A stretch of DNA of 64,000 bases from Streptomyces hygroscopicus (lineage in GTDB: Bacteria; Actinomycetota; Actinomycetes; Streptomycetales; Streptomycetaceae). The translations under genes were made by a program, and so were the position numbers. Positions within the stretch are counted from its first letter, which is position 1. Each line of letters starts with the position of its first letter. The notes under the pieces are model-generated. The model did not search any database, was not told where the DNA came from, and saw only the letters and a program-made list of their open reading frames with translations. Shown here in pieces: positions 18,265 to 27,298 of this stretch. The DNA lies in the NCBI GenBank assembly GCA_002021875.1, contig CP018627.1:8246001-8310000 (forward strand), in the 5' to 3' direction.

Positions 18265-19344
18265 ATGTTCGAGGCGGTCGAGGAACTCATCGGCGAACAT
18301 GCCGACCTCGAAAAGCGGCTCGCCGACCCCGCGGTCCACGCAGACCAGCGGGAGGCGCGTCGGCTCAACAAGCGCTATGCCGAGCTGACCCCGGTGATCG
18401 CCGTCTACCGCGCCTGGAAGCAGGCCGGGGAGGATATCGAGACCGCCCGGGAGCTGGCCCAGGACGACCCCGACTTCGTGGACGAGGTCAAGGAGCTGGA
18501 GCAGTCCCGCGAGGGGCTGACCGACCGGCTGCGGCTGCTGCTCGTCCCCCGCGACCCGAGCGACGACAAGGACGTCATCCTGGAGGTCAAGGCCGGAGAG
18601 GGCGGCGAGGAGTCCGCGCTGTTCGCCGGCGACCTGCTGCGGATGTATCTGCGGTACGCCGAGCGCGTCGGCTGGAAAACCGAGATCCTCGACGCCAACG
18701 AGTCCGACCTCGGCGGGTACAAGGACGTCCAGGTCGCGGTGAAGACCAAGGGCGGGAACGGCGCCACCGAGCCCGGCCAGGGCGTCTGGGCCCGGCTGAA
18801 GTACGAGGGCGGGGTGCACCGGGTGCAGCGGGTGCCCGCCACCGAGTCCCAGGGCCGTATCCACACCTCCGCGGCCGGTGTGCTGGTCACGCCCGAGGCC
18901 GAGGAGGTCGAGGTCGAGATCGGCCCCAACGACCTGCGGATCGACGTCTACCGCTCCTCGGGACCCGGCGGCCAGTCGGTCAACACCACCGACTCCGCGG
19001 TGCGCATCACCCACCTGCCCACCGGCATCGTCGTCTCCTGCCAGAACGAGAAGAGCCAGCTCCAGAACAAGGAGCAGGCGCTGCGCATCCTGCGCTCGCG
19101 GCTGCTGGCCGCGGCCCAGGAGGAGGCCGAGCGGGAGGCGTCGGACGCGCGCCGCAGCCAGGTCCGCACCGTCGACCGCTCCGAGCGCATCCGTACGTAC
19201 AACTTCCCGGAAAACCGGATCTCGGACCATCGAGTCGGTTTCAAGGCGTACAACTTGGACCAGGTGCTCGACGGTGAACTCGAACCGGTCATCCAAGCGT
19301 GCGTCGACGCCGACGCGGCCGCCAAACTGGCGGCCGCGGGCTGA
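18265..19344 (+). CDS. prfA: Peptide chain release factor 1
   Basis: The protein has 359 residues, the standard length. It recognises UAG and UAA stop codons on the ribosome. The anticodon-like tripeptide P191-A192-T193 ([12 protein letters not shown]) and the catalytic G235-G236-Q237 ([18 protein letters not shown]) are both present. prmC, whose product methylates that glutamine, follows 54 bp later in the same operon, a widely conserved pairing. Confidence 0.98.
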   Translation: MFEAVEELIGEHADLEKRLADPAVHADQREARRLNKRYAELTPVIAVYRAWKQAGEDIETARELAQDDPDFVDEVKELEQSREGLTDRLRLLLVPRDPSDDKDVILEVKAGEGGEESALFAGDLLRMYLRYAERVGWKTEILDANESDLGGYKDVQVAVKTKGGNGATEPGQGVWARLKYEGGVHRVQRVPATESQGRIHTSAAGVLVTPEAEEVEVEIGPNDLRIDVYRSSGPGGQSVNTTDSAVRITHLPTGIVVSCQNEKSQLQNKEQALRILRSRLLAAAQEEAEREASDARRSQVRTVDRSERIRTYNFPENRISDHRVGFKAYNLDQVLDGELEPVIQACVDADAAAKLAAAG

Positions 19345-19398
19345 GCCACCCACCGTCGTAGGCTTCGTGCTCTTGTCCGGACCGGCTGGAGGAATTCA

Positions 19399-20244
19399 GT
19401 GAACGTGCTGCTCGCCGAGGTGGCGCAGGCCACTCAGCGGCTGGCCGACGCGGGCGTGCCCTCACCGCGCTTCGACGCGGAGGAGCTCGCCGCCTTTGTG
19501 CACAGCGTCAAGCGGGGAGAGCTGCACGGCGTGCCCGACGCCGACTTCGACGCCCGCTACTGGGAGGCGGTCGCCCGGCGCGAGGCCCGTGAGCCCCTTC
19601 AGCACATCACCGGCCGCGCCTTCTTCCGCTATCTCGAGCTCCAGGTGGGACCTGGGGTCTTCGTGCCCCGGCCGGAGACCGAGTCGGTGGTCGGCTGGGC
19701 GATAGACGCGGTCCGCGCGATGGATGTCGTCGAACCGCTCATCGTCGATCTGTGCGCCGGTTCCGGCGCCATCGCGCTGGCGCTCGCCCAGGAGGTGCCG
19801 CGCTCCCGGGTGCACGCCGTTGAGCTGGACGAGGGCGCCCTGCGCTGGGCCCGCAAGAACGTCGAGGGGTCCCGCGTCGTTCTCCATCACGCGGACGCGT
19901 TGACGGCCCTGCCCGAGCTCGACGGGCAGGTGGACCTCGTCATCAGCAACCCGCCGTACATCCCGCTGACCGAGTGGGAGTACGTGGCGCCGGAGGCCCG
20001 CGACCACGACCCCCAGCTCGCGCTCTTCTCCGGAGAGGACGGCCTCGATGTGATCCGTGGCCTGGAGCGCACCGCCCACCGGCTGCTGCGCCCCGGGGGC
20101 GTGGTGGTCATCGAACACGCAGACACCCAGGGCGGCCAGGTGCCGTGGATCTTCACGGAGGAGCGTGGCTGGGCGGACGCCGCCGACCACCCCGACCTGA
20201 ACAACCGGCCCCGGTTCGCCACCGCGCGGAAGGCCATGCCGTGA
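19399..20244 (+). CDS. prmC: Release-factor glutamine methyltransferase
   Basis: The GTG start is preceded by GGAGGAATTCA; the protein has 281 residues. It methylates the GGQ glutamine of release factors with S-adenosylmethionine. An N-terminal helical substrate-binding domain (about 1-75) precedes the methyltransferase fold with VDLCAGSGAIALALA (SAM loop) and the catalytic N184-PPY motif (LVISNPPYIPL). It lies between prfA and the threonylcarbamoyl-AMP synthase, probably co-transcribed. Confidence 0.97.
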   Translation: MNVLLAEVAQATQRLADAGVPSPRFDAEELAAFVHSVKRGELHGVPDADFDARYWEAVARREAREPLQHITGRAFFRYLELQVGPGVFVPRPETESVVGWAIDAVRAMDVVEPLIVDLCAGSGAIALALAQEVPRSRVHAVELDEGALRWARKNVEGSRVVLHHADALTALPELDGQVDLVISNPPYIPLTEWEYVAPEARDHDPQLALFSGEDGLDVIRGLERTAHRLLRPGGVVVIEHADTQGGQVPWIFTEERGWADAADHPDLNNRPRFATARKAMP

Positions 20245-20293
20245 CGGCGGCACCGCACCACACATTGGCCACGTACGAGGAGGTCCGTTAAAG

Positions 20294-20941
20294 ATGGCAC
20301 GGCGATACGACTGCGGGGACGCGACCGATCGCAAGACCGGCCTGCGCGAGGCCGCCTCCGCCGTCCGCCGCGGCGAACTGGTCGTGCTGCCCACCGACAC
20401 CGTCTACGGGATCGGCGCGGACGCCTTCAACGCCGAGGCGGTCGGCGACCTGCTCGAGGCCAAGGGCCGCGGCCGCAATATGCCCACCCCGGTGCTGGTC
20501 GGCTCCCCGAACACCCTGCACGGACTGGTCACCGACTTCTCCGAGATGGCCTGGGAACTGGTCGACGCCTTCTGGCCCGGTGCGCTCACCCTCGTCGCCC
20601 GGCACCAGCCCTCCCTCACCTGGGACCTGGGGGAGACCCGGGGCACCGTCGCGGTGCGGATGCCGCTGCACCCGGTCGCGATCGAGCTGCTGACGGACTT
20701 CGGCCCGATGGCGGTCTCCAGCGCCAATCTGACCGGACACCCCTCTCCGCAGGACTGCGACGCCGCCCAGGACATGCTGGGGGACTCCGTCTCGGTGTAC
20801 CTCGACGGCGGGCCCACCCCGGCCGCCGTGCCCTCCTCGATCGTCGACGTCACCGGCAAGGTGCCGGTGCTGCTCCGGGCGGGCGCGCTCACCGCCGAGC
20901 AGCTCCGCGAGGTCGTACCCGACCTCGAGGTGGCGAATTGA
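20294..20941 (+). CDS. tsaC: L-threonylcarbamoyladenylate synthase (Sua5/YrdC family)
   Basis: The protein has 215 residues, a single YrdC domain without the Sua5 C-terminal extension. It makes threonylcarbamoyl-AMP from threonine, bicarbonate and ATP for the t6A modification at A37 of ANN-reading tRNAs. Motifs: GELVVLPTDTVYGIGADAFN, KGRGRNMPTPVLVGS, then FWPGALTLVARHQPS and VAVRMPLHP with AVSSANLTG. Its stop overlaps the TTG start of the next gene by four bases. Confidence 0.93.
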   Translation: MARRYDCGDATDRKTGLREAASAVRRGELVVLPTDTVYGIGADAFNAEAVGDLLEAKGRGRNMPTPVLVGSPNTLHGLVTDFSEMAWELVDAFWPGALTLVARHQPSLTWDLGETRGTVAVRMPLHPVAIELLTDFGPMAVSSANLTGHPSPQDCDAAQDMLGDSVSVYLDGGPTPAAVPSSIVDVTGKVPVLLRAGALTAEQLREVVPDLEVAN

Positions 20942-21597
20942 CAGCCCCTGAGGGGCGTGGCATAGCGGAACACCGTGAGAAGAAGCCCGAGGCCACCTTC
21001 CGCATCCTCCACGTCAGCACCGGCAATGTGTGCCGCTCGCCGATCACCGAGCGGCTGACCCGGCATGCCCTCACGCACCGCCTCGGCACCGTCCGCACCC
21101 GCGGTCTGATCGTGGAGAGCGCCGGCACCTGGGGCCATGAGGGCGCGCCCATGGAGGCGCACGCCGCGACGGTCCTGACCGACTTCGGCGCCGACCCGGC
21201 GGGCTTCCTCGGCCGTGAGCTGCTGGACGAGCACGTCATCCGCGCCGACCTGGTCCTGACCGCCACCCGCGACCACCGGGCGCAGGTCATCTCGATGGGG
21301 CATTCGGCCGGCCTGCGCACCTTCACGCTCAAGGAGTTCACCCGGCTGGTGCGGGCCATAGACCCCGCGACGCTGCCCGATCCGGCGGAGGCGGGCGGCG
21401 TGGTCGAGCGCGCCCGCGCCCTGGTGCAGGCGGCTGCCGCGCTGCGCGGCTGGCTGCTGGCGCCCACCGAGGACGCGGACGAGGTGCACGATCCGTACGG
21501 GGCGCCGATCACCTTCTTCCGCTCCATCGGGGACGAGATCAACCAGGCCCTGGACCCGGTCGTCACGGCCCTGACGGGGGTTCCCGCCCCCGCGTAG
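20938..21597 (+). CDS. Low-molecular-weight phosphatase homologue lacking the catalytic Cys
   Basis: The TTG start overlaps the upstream TGA (TTGA at 20938-20941); the protein has 219 residues. The LMW-PTP fold is recognisable from ILHVSTGNVCRSPITERL at about residues 23-40 and the DPAEAGG-type acid loop near 140-150. The family P-loop is C-x5-R with a cysteine nucleophile. Here the codon at that position is AGC, serine, giving S-T-G-N-V-C-R. Arginine and the second cysteine are kept. Catalysis by the known mechanism should be lost or much reduced; a phosphate-binding or regulatory role is possible. Related proteins act on protein tyrosines in exopolysaccharide synthesis or on arsenate. Confidence 0.85.
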   Translation: MTAPEGRGIAEHREKKPEATFRILHVSTGNVCRSPITERLTRHALTHRLGTVRTRGLIVESAGTWGHEGAPMEAHAATVLTDFGADPAGFLGRELLDEHVIRADLVLTATRDHRAQVISMGHSAGLRTFTLKEFTRLVRAIDPATLPDPAEAGGVVERARALVQAAAALRGWLLAPTEDADEVHDPYGAPITFFRSIGDEINQALDPVVTALTGVPAPA

Positions 21598-21598
21598 C

Positions 21599-21618
21599 CC
21601 CCTGGCGGGGCCCAGGGG
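21599..21618 (+). terminator. Hairpin between the phosphatase homologue and glyA
   Basis: CCCCTGG (21599-21605) pairs with CCAGGGG (21612-21618) around a 6-base loop, directly after the stop codon. Confidence 0.6.
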
Positions 21619-21733
21619 CGCGCCAACGGGGGTCTCCCGCGGCTCACGGCGCGCCACGAGGGCCTGCGGGGCCTACATTGGGGGTGACCACCTTCGACGA
21701 CCCGCCGTCCCCTCCCGAGGCTGTGAGCACGCC

Positions 21734-23023
21734 ATGGCCGTCACCCCCCGGGGCCCCGATTTCGGAGCGCTCGCCCGCCAGGACCCGGAGCTGGCGGGGA
21801 TCATCCTGAGCGAGATCGACCGTGTCTCCGGCGGCCTCCAGCTCATCGCGGCCGAGAACTTCACCTCGCCGGCCGTGCTGGCGGCGCTCGCCTCGCCGCT
21901 GGCCAACAAGTACGCCGAGGGGTATCCCGGCGCCCGCCACCACGGCGGCTGCGAGATCGTGGACATCGCCGAGCGGGTCGCCCAGGACCGGGCGAAGGCG
22001 CTGTTCGGCGCCGAGCACGCCAATGTGCAGCCGCATTCGGGGTCCTCTGCGGTGCTGGCCGCCTACGCCGCGCTGCTGCGCCCCGGGGACACGGTGCTGG
22101 CGATGGCGCTGCAGCACGGCGGCCATCTCACCCACGGCTCACCCGCCAATTTCTCCGGCCGCTGGTTCGACTTCATCGGCTACGGCGTCGATCCGGCGAC
22201 CGGCCTGATCGACTACGAGCAGCTCCGCGCGCTCGCCCACGCCCACCGGCCGAAGGCGATCGTCTGCGGTTCGATCTCCTATCCGCGCCATCTGGACTAC
22301 GCCGCCTTCCGTGCCGTCGCCGACGAGGTGGGCGCGTATCTCATCGCCGACGCCGCCCATGCGATCGGTCTGGTCGCGGGAAAGGTGGCGCCGTCCCCGG
22401 TGCCGTACGCGGATGTGGTGTGCGCAACGACACACAAGGTGCTGCGCGGGCCGCGCGGCGGAATGCTGCTGTGCGGCGCGGAGCTCGCCGAGCGGGTCGA
22501 CCGGGCGGTGTTCCCGTTCACGCAGGGCGGTGCCCAGATGCACACCGTCGCGGCCAAGGCGGTGGCGTTCGGGGAGGCCGCGGCGCCCGCCTTCACCGCC
22601 TATGCGCGGCGGGTGGTGGCCAATGCCCGGGTGCTCGCGGACGCCCTGGTCGCGGAGGGTCTCGCGGTGGCCACGGGCGGCACCGACACCCATATGATCA
22701 CCGCCGATACGGCCCCGCTGGGCCTGGACGGACGGGCCGCGAAGGCCCGCTGCGCCGCCGCCGGGATCGTCCTGGACACCTGCGCGCTGGCGTCCGCCAC
22801 GGATCCCCGGGGATGCGTCAAGGGGGTGCGGCTGGGCACCGCCGCGGTGACCACCCAGGGAATGGGAGCGCCGGAAATGGAGCGGATAGCGGCCTTGATG
22901 GGAACCGTCTTGCGGGACGAAGGCGTGGTGCGGGAAAAGGTGGCGGAACTGGCCGGGAGATTTCCGCCCTATCCGGACGAGAGCCGAATCATGCAACCAT
23001 CCGAAGGTGTAGGACGTCTGTAA
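21734..23023 (+). CDS. glyA: Serine hydroxymethyltransferase
   Basis: The protein has 429 residues. It interconverts serine and glycine with tetrahydrofolate, feeding one-carbon units. PLP features: K235 in CATTHKVLRGPRGG, D206 and H209 in IADAAHAIGLVAG, and ENFTSPAVLAAL and NKYAEGYPGARHHGG at the N-terminus. It is somewhat diverged from the most conserved SHMT wording (for example DAAHAIGLVAG for the usual DMAHVAGLVA), so it may be one of two SHMT copies in the genome. Confidence 0.95.
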   Translation: MAVTPRGPDFGALARQDPELAGIILSEIDRVSGGLQLIAAENFTSPAVLAALASPLANKYAEGYPGARHHGGCEIVDIAERVAQDRAKALFGAEHANVQPHSGSSAVLAAYAALLRPGDTVLAMALQHGGHLTHGSPANFSGRWFDFIGYGVDPATGLIDYEQLRALAHAHRPKAIVCGSISYPRHLDYAAFRAVADEVGAYLIADAAHAIGLVAGKVAPSPVPYADVVCATTHKVLRGPRGGMLLCGAELAERVDRAVFPFTQGGAQMHTVAAKAVAFGEAAAPAFTAYARRVVANARVLADALVAEGLAVATGGTDTHMITADTAPLGLDGRAAKARCAAAGIVLDTCALASATDPRGCVKGVRLGTAAVTTQGMGAPEMERIAALMGTVLRDEGVVREKVAELAGRFPPYPDESRIMQPSEGVGRL

Positions 23024-23098
23024 GTACGTTCACCGCCAGGCGTCCGACACGCATAAGGTGTGAGGCTGTGATGGCCAGCGATACCTCTGGGGCAGCCT

Positions 23099-24544
23099 GT
23101 GCGTGAATACCTGCTGACTCTGTGCATCACGGCCGCGGTCACTTATCTGCTGACCGGGCCGGTGCGGAAATTCGCCATCGCGGCCGGTGCGATGCCAGAG
23201 ATCCGCGCCCGTGATGTGCATCGCGAGCCCACTCCGCGGCTCGGCGGCATCGCCATGTTCGGCGGGCTGTGCGCGGGGCTGCTGGTCGCCGCCCATCTGA
23301 CCAACCTCAAGGACGTCTTCGAGGTCTCCAACGAGCCACGGGCGCTGCTGTCCGGCGCCGGGCTGATCTGGCTGCTGGGCGTGCTGGACGACAAGTGGGG
23401 CGTGGACGCGCTGATCAAGCTCGGCGGCCAGATGATCGCCGCCGGTGTGATGGTGCTCCAGGGTCTGACCATCCTGTGGCTTCCGGTGCCCGGGGTGGGG
23501 CCGGTCTCGCTGACGCCCTGGCAGGGCACGCTGCTGACCGTCGCCCTGGTCGTCATCACCATCAACGCGGTCAACTTCGTTGACGGGCTTGATGGGTTGG
23601 CGTCCGGGATGGTGTGCATCGCCGCCGCCGCGTTCTTCATGTACGCCTACCGCATCTGGTACGGCTACGGCCTGGAGGCGGCCGCGCCCGCCACGCTGTT
23701 CGCCGCCGTCCTCATGGGGATGTGCCTGGGCTTCCTGCCGCACAACGCGCACCCCGCGCGGATCTTCATGGGCGACTCGGGCTCGATGCTGATCGGGCTG
23801 GTGCTGGCGGCGGGCGCCATCTCCATCACCGGCCAGGTCGACCCGGACGCGATGAAGCTGTTCGAGGGGTCCGAGCAGGCCGCGGTGCACGCCACCGTCC
23901 CGGTCTACATCCCGCTGCTGCTGCCGCTGACCGTCATCGCGGTGCCCTTCGCGGACCTGGTGCTGGCCATCGTCCGGCGCACCTGGCGGGGCCAGTCGCC
24001 GTTCGCCGCGGACCGCGGCCATCTGCACCACCGGCTGCTGGAGATCGGCCATTCGCACAGCCGGGCCGTCCTGATCATGTACTTCTGGTCGGCGCTGATC
24101 GCCTTCGGCGCCGTGGCGTACTCGGTGAACTCGGCCGGTGTGTGGTTCGTCCTCGCGATCGTCGCGCTGAGCGGGGTCGGGCTGGTGCTGTTGCTGCTGC
24201 CGCGGTTCACCCCGCGCGTTCCGCGCTGGGCCGAGGCGTTCGTTCCGCCGCGCTACCGCCGCGCCAACCGGATCGCGCGGGCCGAGCGGGGCGCCGAGGC
24301 GCCCGCGGAGCCGGTGGCGGCCGTGGCCGGCGGAGGGTCCGCACTGTCGGATCCGGAGATGGCCGCGCCCGAGCCGGTGGGCTCCGGGATGAACGGCGGG
24401 GCGAACAGCGGGATGAACGGCGGCGCGAGCGGCGGGACGAACGGCGGTGTGAACGGCGGGACGAACGGCGGTGTGAACGGCGCCACCGCGATCGGCGACC
24501 GGTCCCGCTTCACCCACCGCCGCAGGATCGGAACACCCCGGTAA
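23099..24544 (+). CDS. Undecaprenyl-phosphate sugar-1-phosphate transferase (WecA/TagO type)
   Basis: The GTG start gives 481 residues. It is a polytopic membrane protein of the MraY/WecA superfamily, with about ten or eleven spans within residues 1-370. Conserved cytosolic motifs: REPTPRLGGIAMFGG, VNFVDGLDGLASGM, FMGDSGSMLIGL and the histidine-rich RGHLHHRLLEIGHSH. It would transfer GlcNAc-1-phosphate or a related sugar to undecaprenyl phosphate, the first step of wall-polymer synthesis. The C-terminal 110 residues are not family-typical and carry a G-N repeat (GMNGGANSGMNGG, then GTNGGVNGG twice). The atp operon begins 290 bp downstream. Confidence 0.92.
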   Translation: MREYLLTLCITAAVTYLLTGPVRKFAIAAGAMPEIRARDVHREPTPRLGGIAMFGGLCAGLLVAAHLTNLKDVFEVSNEPRALLSGAGLIWLLGVLDDKWGVDALIKLGGQMIAAGVMVLQGLTILWLPVPGVGPVSLTPWQGTLLTVALVVITINAVNFVDGLDGLASGMVCIAAAAFFMYAYRIWYGYGLEAAAPATLFAAVLMGMCLGFLPHNAHPARIFMGDSGSMLIGLVLAAGAISITGQVDPDAMKLFEGSEQAAVHATVPVYIPLLLPLTVIAVPFADLVLAIVRRTWRGQSPFAADRGHLHHRLLEIGHSHSRAVLIMYFWSALIAFGAVAYSVNSAGVWFVLAIVALSGVGLVLLLLPRFTPRVPRWAEAFVPPRYRRANRIARAERGAEAPAEPVAAVAGGGSALSDPEMAAPEPVGSGMNGGANSGMNGGASGGTNGGVNGGTNGGVNGATAIGDRSRFTHRRRIGTPR

Positions 24545-24693
24545 CCGCCCTGGTAATTCCCCCAGTAAGTGCCGGAGGGAACGGTGGGGGAGAGCGCCGA
24601 AGATCACAGGACGGCGTCAGCACGGTACACAGCAGATAACTCTCCCGTGTGACGTGCAGCACATCCGAAGGGTAAAGACCTCATCAAATAGTT

Positions 24694-24709
24694 TGTGATA
24701 CCGTTCACT
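24694..24709. promoter_or_regulatory. Candidate Rex operator upstream of the atp operon
   Basis: TGTGATACCGTTCACT has the TGTGA-N6-TCAC(A) form of actinobacterial Rex operators (compare TGTGAACGCGTTCACA); 9 of 10 arm bases match. Crp-type proteins recognise a similar GTGA-N6-TCAC form. It lies 128 bp before the atpI start. Rex senses NADH/NAD+ and controls respiratory operons in Streptomyces. Confidence 0.6.
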
Positions 24710-24836
24710 AAACCCGGTGCTTAGACCGCGAGGGGCCGTAGGGCGACGGCTCTTCGTCGTGAGGTCTCCTCTGTTCCCGGGGATACGCTCGTCCACGACG
24801 AATCGTTGTTTCCGACACTTGCCGGAGAAACCCTTC

Positions 24837-25292
24837 ATGCAGTCCAACGACGCCAGAACGCTCCTGAGTTGCGCCGTGCCCACCGCCGTCGCCGGCGTGG
24901 TCGCCGTCGCTGTCGGTGCCGCGTTCGCAGGTGGCAAGGGAGCGATCGGCGCGGGCTTCGGCACATTCGTCGCCATGGCGGTGATGGCTTCGGGGCTGAT
25001 CGTGCTGGAGCGCACCGCGAAGCACCTCCCGCACCTGTTCCAGGCCATGGGCATGGTGCTTTTCATGACCGAGTTCCTGCTGGTGGCGGTCGTGCTCGCG
25101 GTGTTCCAGGACACCACGCTGTTCAACGTCAAGGCTTTCGCCCTCGCGCTGCTCGCCGCGACCCTGGTGTGGGTCGGCGCACAGACCCGTGCGCATATGA
25201 AGGCGAAGATCCTCTATGTGGAGCCCGAAGCCGAGGACGAACGTAAGCCCGAGGGGGCGAAGAAGTCCGCTCCCGCCGGGTCCACGTCGTGA
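24837..25292 (+). CDS. atpI: ATP synthase operon protein AtpI
   Basis: The protein has 151 residues. The ATG at 24837 has GGAGAAA upstream. It is a membrane protein with four predicted spans (about 14-30, 39-56, 71-91, 98-115), first in the atp operon. In other bacteria AtpI assists c-ring assembly or cation supply, and its sequence is weakly conserved, so the name rests partly on position and topology. The charged tail is rich in E and K. Confidence 0.85.
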   Translation: MQSNDARTLLSCAVPTAVAGVVAVAVGAAFAGGKGAIGAGFGTFVAMAVMASGLIVLERTAKHLPHLFQAMGMVLFMTEFLLVAVVLAVFQDTTLFNVKAFALALLAATLVWVGAQTRAHMKAKILYVEPEAEDERKPEGAKKSAPAGSTS

Positions 25293-25557
25293 GAAGTAGG
25301 GCCGGGATAAGAGCATGTGCGCTCACCTGCTATCGTCCGGTGCCATCTGAGGCACAGCGGGCGCAGGTAGCTGAACCCCCGGATTCCACGGGACGGAATC
25401 GGCGGCCCATGCAGCTGATGCCCGACATACCACTCGGCCACGCGCCGATCAGCCGCCCCCACATCCGTAAGACCAGTCCAGTGCCGTTCCGTGGCCGCGT
25501 GCCGCGCCGACACAACGAGGTTGCCGTACCCATGCGCCACGCTGAAGGAGTCTCGCG

Positions 25558-26367
25558 GTGAGTTCTGACCAGACGCTCGCCTTCGAGACGAACTGCCACA
25601 TCTTCGACGGGTGCGGCTTCCCGGCACCCGGACTCCATTCCTTCAAGTTCGAGCCGCTCTTCTCCATCGGCGGCTTTGACTTCAACAAGCCGATGCTGCT
25701 GGCCCTGCTGGGTACGGTCGCCATCGTCTGGTTCTTCTGGGCCGCTTTCGCCCGGGCCAAGGTCGTGCCGGGCAAGCTGCAGATGATCGGTGAGGCGGGC
25801 TACGACTTCGTGCGCCGCGGCCTGGTCTATGAGGCCCTCGGCAAGAAGGAGGGCGAGAAGTACGTCCCTCTCATGGTCTCGATCTTCTTCTTCGTCTGGA
25901 TCATGAACCTCTGGTCGATCATTCCGGTCGCCCAGTTCCCGGTGACGTCGATCATCGCCTTCCCGGCCGGTCTGGCCGCGATCGTCTACATCCTCTGGAT
26001 GTACCTGACCTTCAAGAAGCACGGCTTCGTCGGCGGCTGGAAGAACATCACCGGCTACGACAAGGAGCTCGGCGCGATCCTGCCGATGATCGTCGTGATC
26101 GAGTTCTTCTCGAACGTCATCATCCGGCCCTTCACCCACGCGGTCCGGCTCTTCGCCAACATGTTCGCGGGCCATCTGCTGCTGCTGATGTTCACCATCG
26201 GCACCTGGTACCTGCTGAACGGCATTGGCATCGTCTACGCGGGCGCGTCGTTCGTGATGACGATTCTGCTGACCGCCTTCGAGCTCTTCATCCAGGCTGT
26301 CCAGGCGTACGTCTTCGTGCTCTTGGCCTGCAACTACGTCCAGGGCGCGCTCGCCGAGCACCACTGA
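25558..26367 (+). CDS. atpB: ATP synthase Fo subunit a
   Basis: The GTG start at 25558 follows AAGGAG; the protein has 269 residues. It is the polytopic stator channel subunit. The essential arginine lies in the span FTHAVRLFANMFAGHLLLLM. The C-terminal ELFIQAVQAYVFVLLACNYV matches the family's last span. A 265-base gap separates it from atpI, long for this operon; nothing specific was recognised in the gap. Confidence 0.97.
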   Translation: MSSDQTLAFETNCHIFDGCGFPAPGLHSFKFEPLFSIGGFDFNKPMLLALLGTVAIVWFFWAAFARAKVVPGKLQMIGEAGYDFVRRGLVYEALGKKEGEKYVPLMVSIFFFVWIMNLWSIIPVAQFPVTSIIAFPAGLAAIVYILWMYLTFKKHGFVGGWKNITGYDKELGAILPMIVVIEFFSNVIIRPFTHAVRLFANMFAGHLLLLMFTIGTWYLLNGIGIVYAGASFVMTILLTAFELFIQAVQAYVFVLLACNYVQGALAEHH

Positions 26368-26444
26368 GCAGACCTGGCTCCCAGACCATCAGACGTCCGG
26401 TGGCCAACCCCCACCGGCCCATGAAACGCAAAGGAAGAACCGGC

Positions 26445-26687
26445 ATGTCCGCTCTCCAGACCCTCGCCGCCAGCGGCGTCACCGGCAACCTCGGCTCGAT
26501 CGGTTACGGTCTCGCCGCCATCGGCCCCGGCGTCGGCGTCGGCATCATCTTCGGTAACGGCACCCAGGCCCTGGCCCGTCAGCCCGAGGCTGCCGGCCTG
26601 ATCCGCGCCAACCAGATCATGGGCTTCGCCTTCTGTGAGGCGCTCGCGCTGATCGGTATCGTCATGGGCTTCCTTTTCAAGTCCTGA
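26445..26687 (+). CDS. atpE: ATP synthase Fo subunit c
   Basis: The ATG at 26445 follows AAGGAAG; the protein has 80 residues. It consists of two membrane helices with the polar loop RQPEA at 45-49. The proton-binding carboxylate is E65 in MGFAFCEALALIG. The first helix has the glycine pattern GPGVGVGIIFGNG. An upstream in-frame ATG at 26400 would add a non-family basic peptide and is rejected. Confidence 0.98.
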   Translation: MSALQTLAASGVTGNLGSIGYGLAAIGPGVGVGIIFGNGTQALARQPEAAGLIRANQIMGFAFCEALALIGIVMGFLFKS

Positions 26688-26725
26688 ACGGACCGCTTTA
26701 ACCACGACAGACGGAAGGCACTGAT

Positions 26726-27298
26726 GTGAACGCCCTGGTACAGGTGGCGGCTGAGGAGAGTGAGAACCCCCTCATCCCGCCGATCCCGGAGCTGGTCATC
26801 GGCCTGATCGCCTTTGCCATCGTCTTCTTCTTCCTCGCCAAGAAGCTCCTCCCGAACATCAACCGGGTTCTGGAGGAGCGCCGCGAGGCGATCGAAGGCG
26901 GCATGGAGAAGGCCGAGGCCACTCAGGCCGAAGCCCAGCAGGTCCTCGAGGACTACCGAGCCCAGCTCGCTGACGCCCGCCACGAGGCCGCGCGACTGCG
27001 CCAGGAGGCGCAGGAGCAGGGCGCCGCGCTCATCGCCGAGATGCGCGCGGAGGGCCAGCGGCAGCGTGAAGAGGTCATCGCGGCCGGTCACGCTCAGATC
27101 GAGGCCGATCGGAAGCAGGCCGCTCAGACCCTGCGCCAGGACGTGGGCAGGCTCGCCACCGACCTGGCCGGCCGGATCGTCGGCGAGTCGCTCGAGGACG
27201 TGGCCCGGCAGAGCCGCACCATCGACCGGTTCCTCGACGAACTCGATGACAAGGCTTCCAAGACGAACGACGGCTCGAAGGCCGAGGCCGGCCGATGA
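26726..27298 (+). CDS. atpF: ATP synthase Fo subunit b
   Basis: The GTG start gives 190 residues. One membrane span at about 20-42 (PELVIGLIAFAIVFFFLAKK) is followed by a long helical coiled coil (LEERREAIEGGMEKAEATQA and onward) that forms the peripheral stalk. The stop overlaps the atpH ATG (ATGA at 27295-27298). Confidence 0.97.
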   Translation: MNALVQVAAEESENPLIPPIPELVIGLIAFAIVFFFLAKKLLPNINRVLEERREAIEGGMEKAEATQAEAQQVLEDYRAQLADARHEAARLRQEAQEQGAALIAEMRAEGQRQREEVIAAGHAQIEADRKQAAQTLRQDVGRLATDLAGRIVGESLEDVARQSRTIDRFLDELDDKASKTNDGSKAEAGR

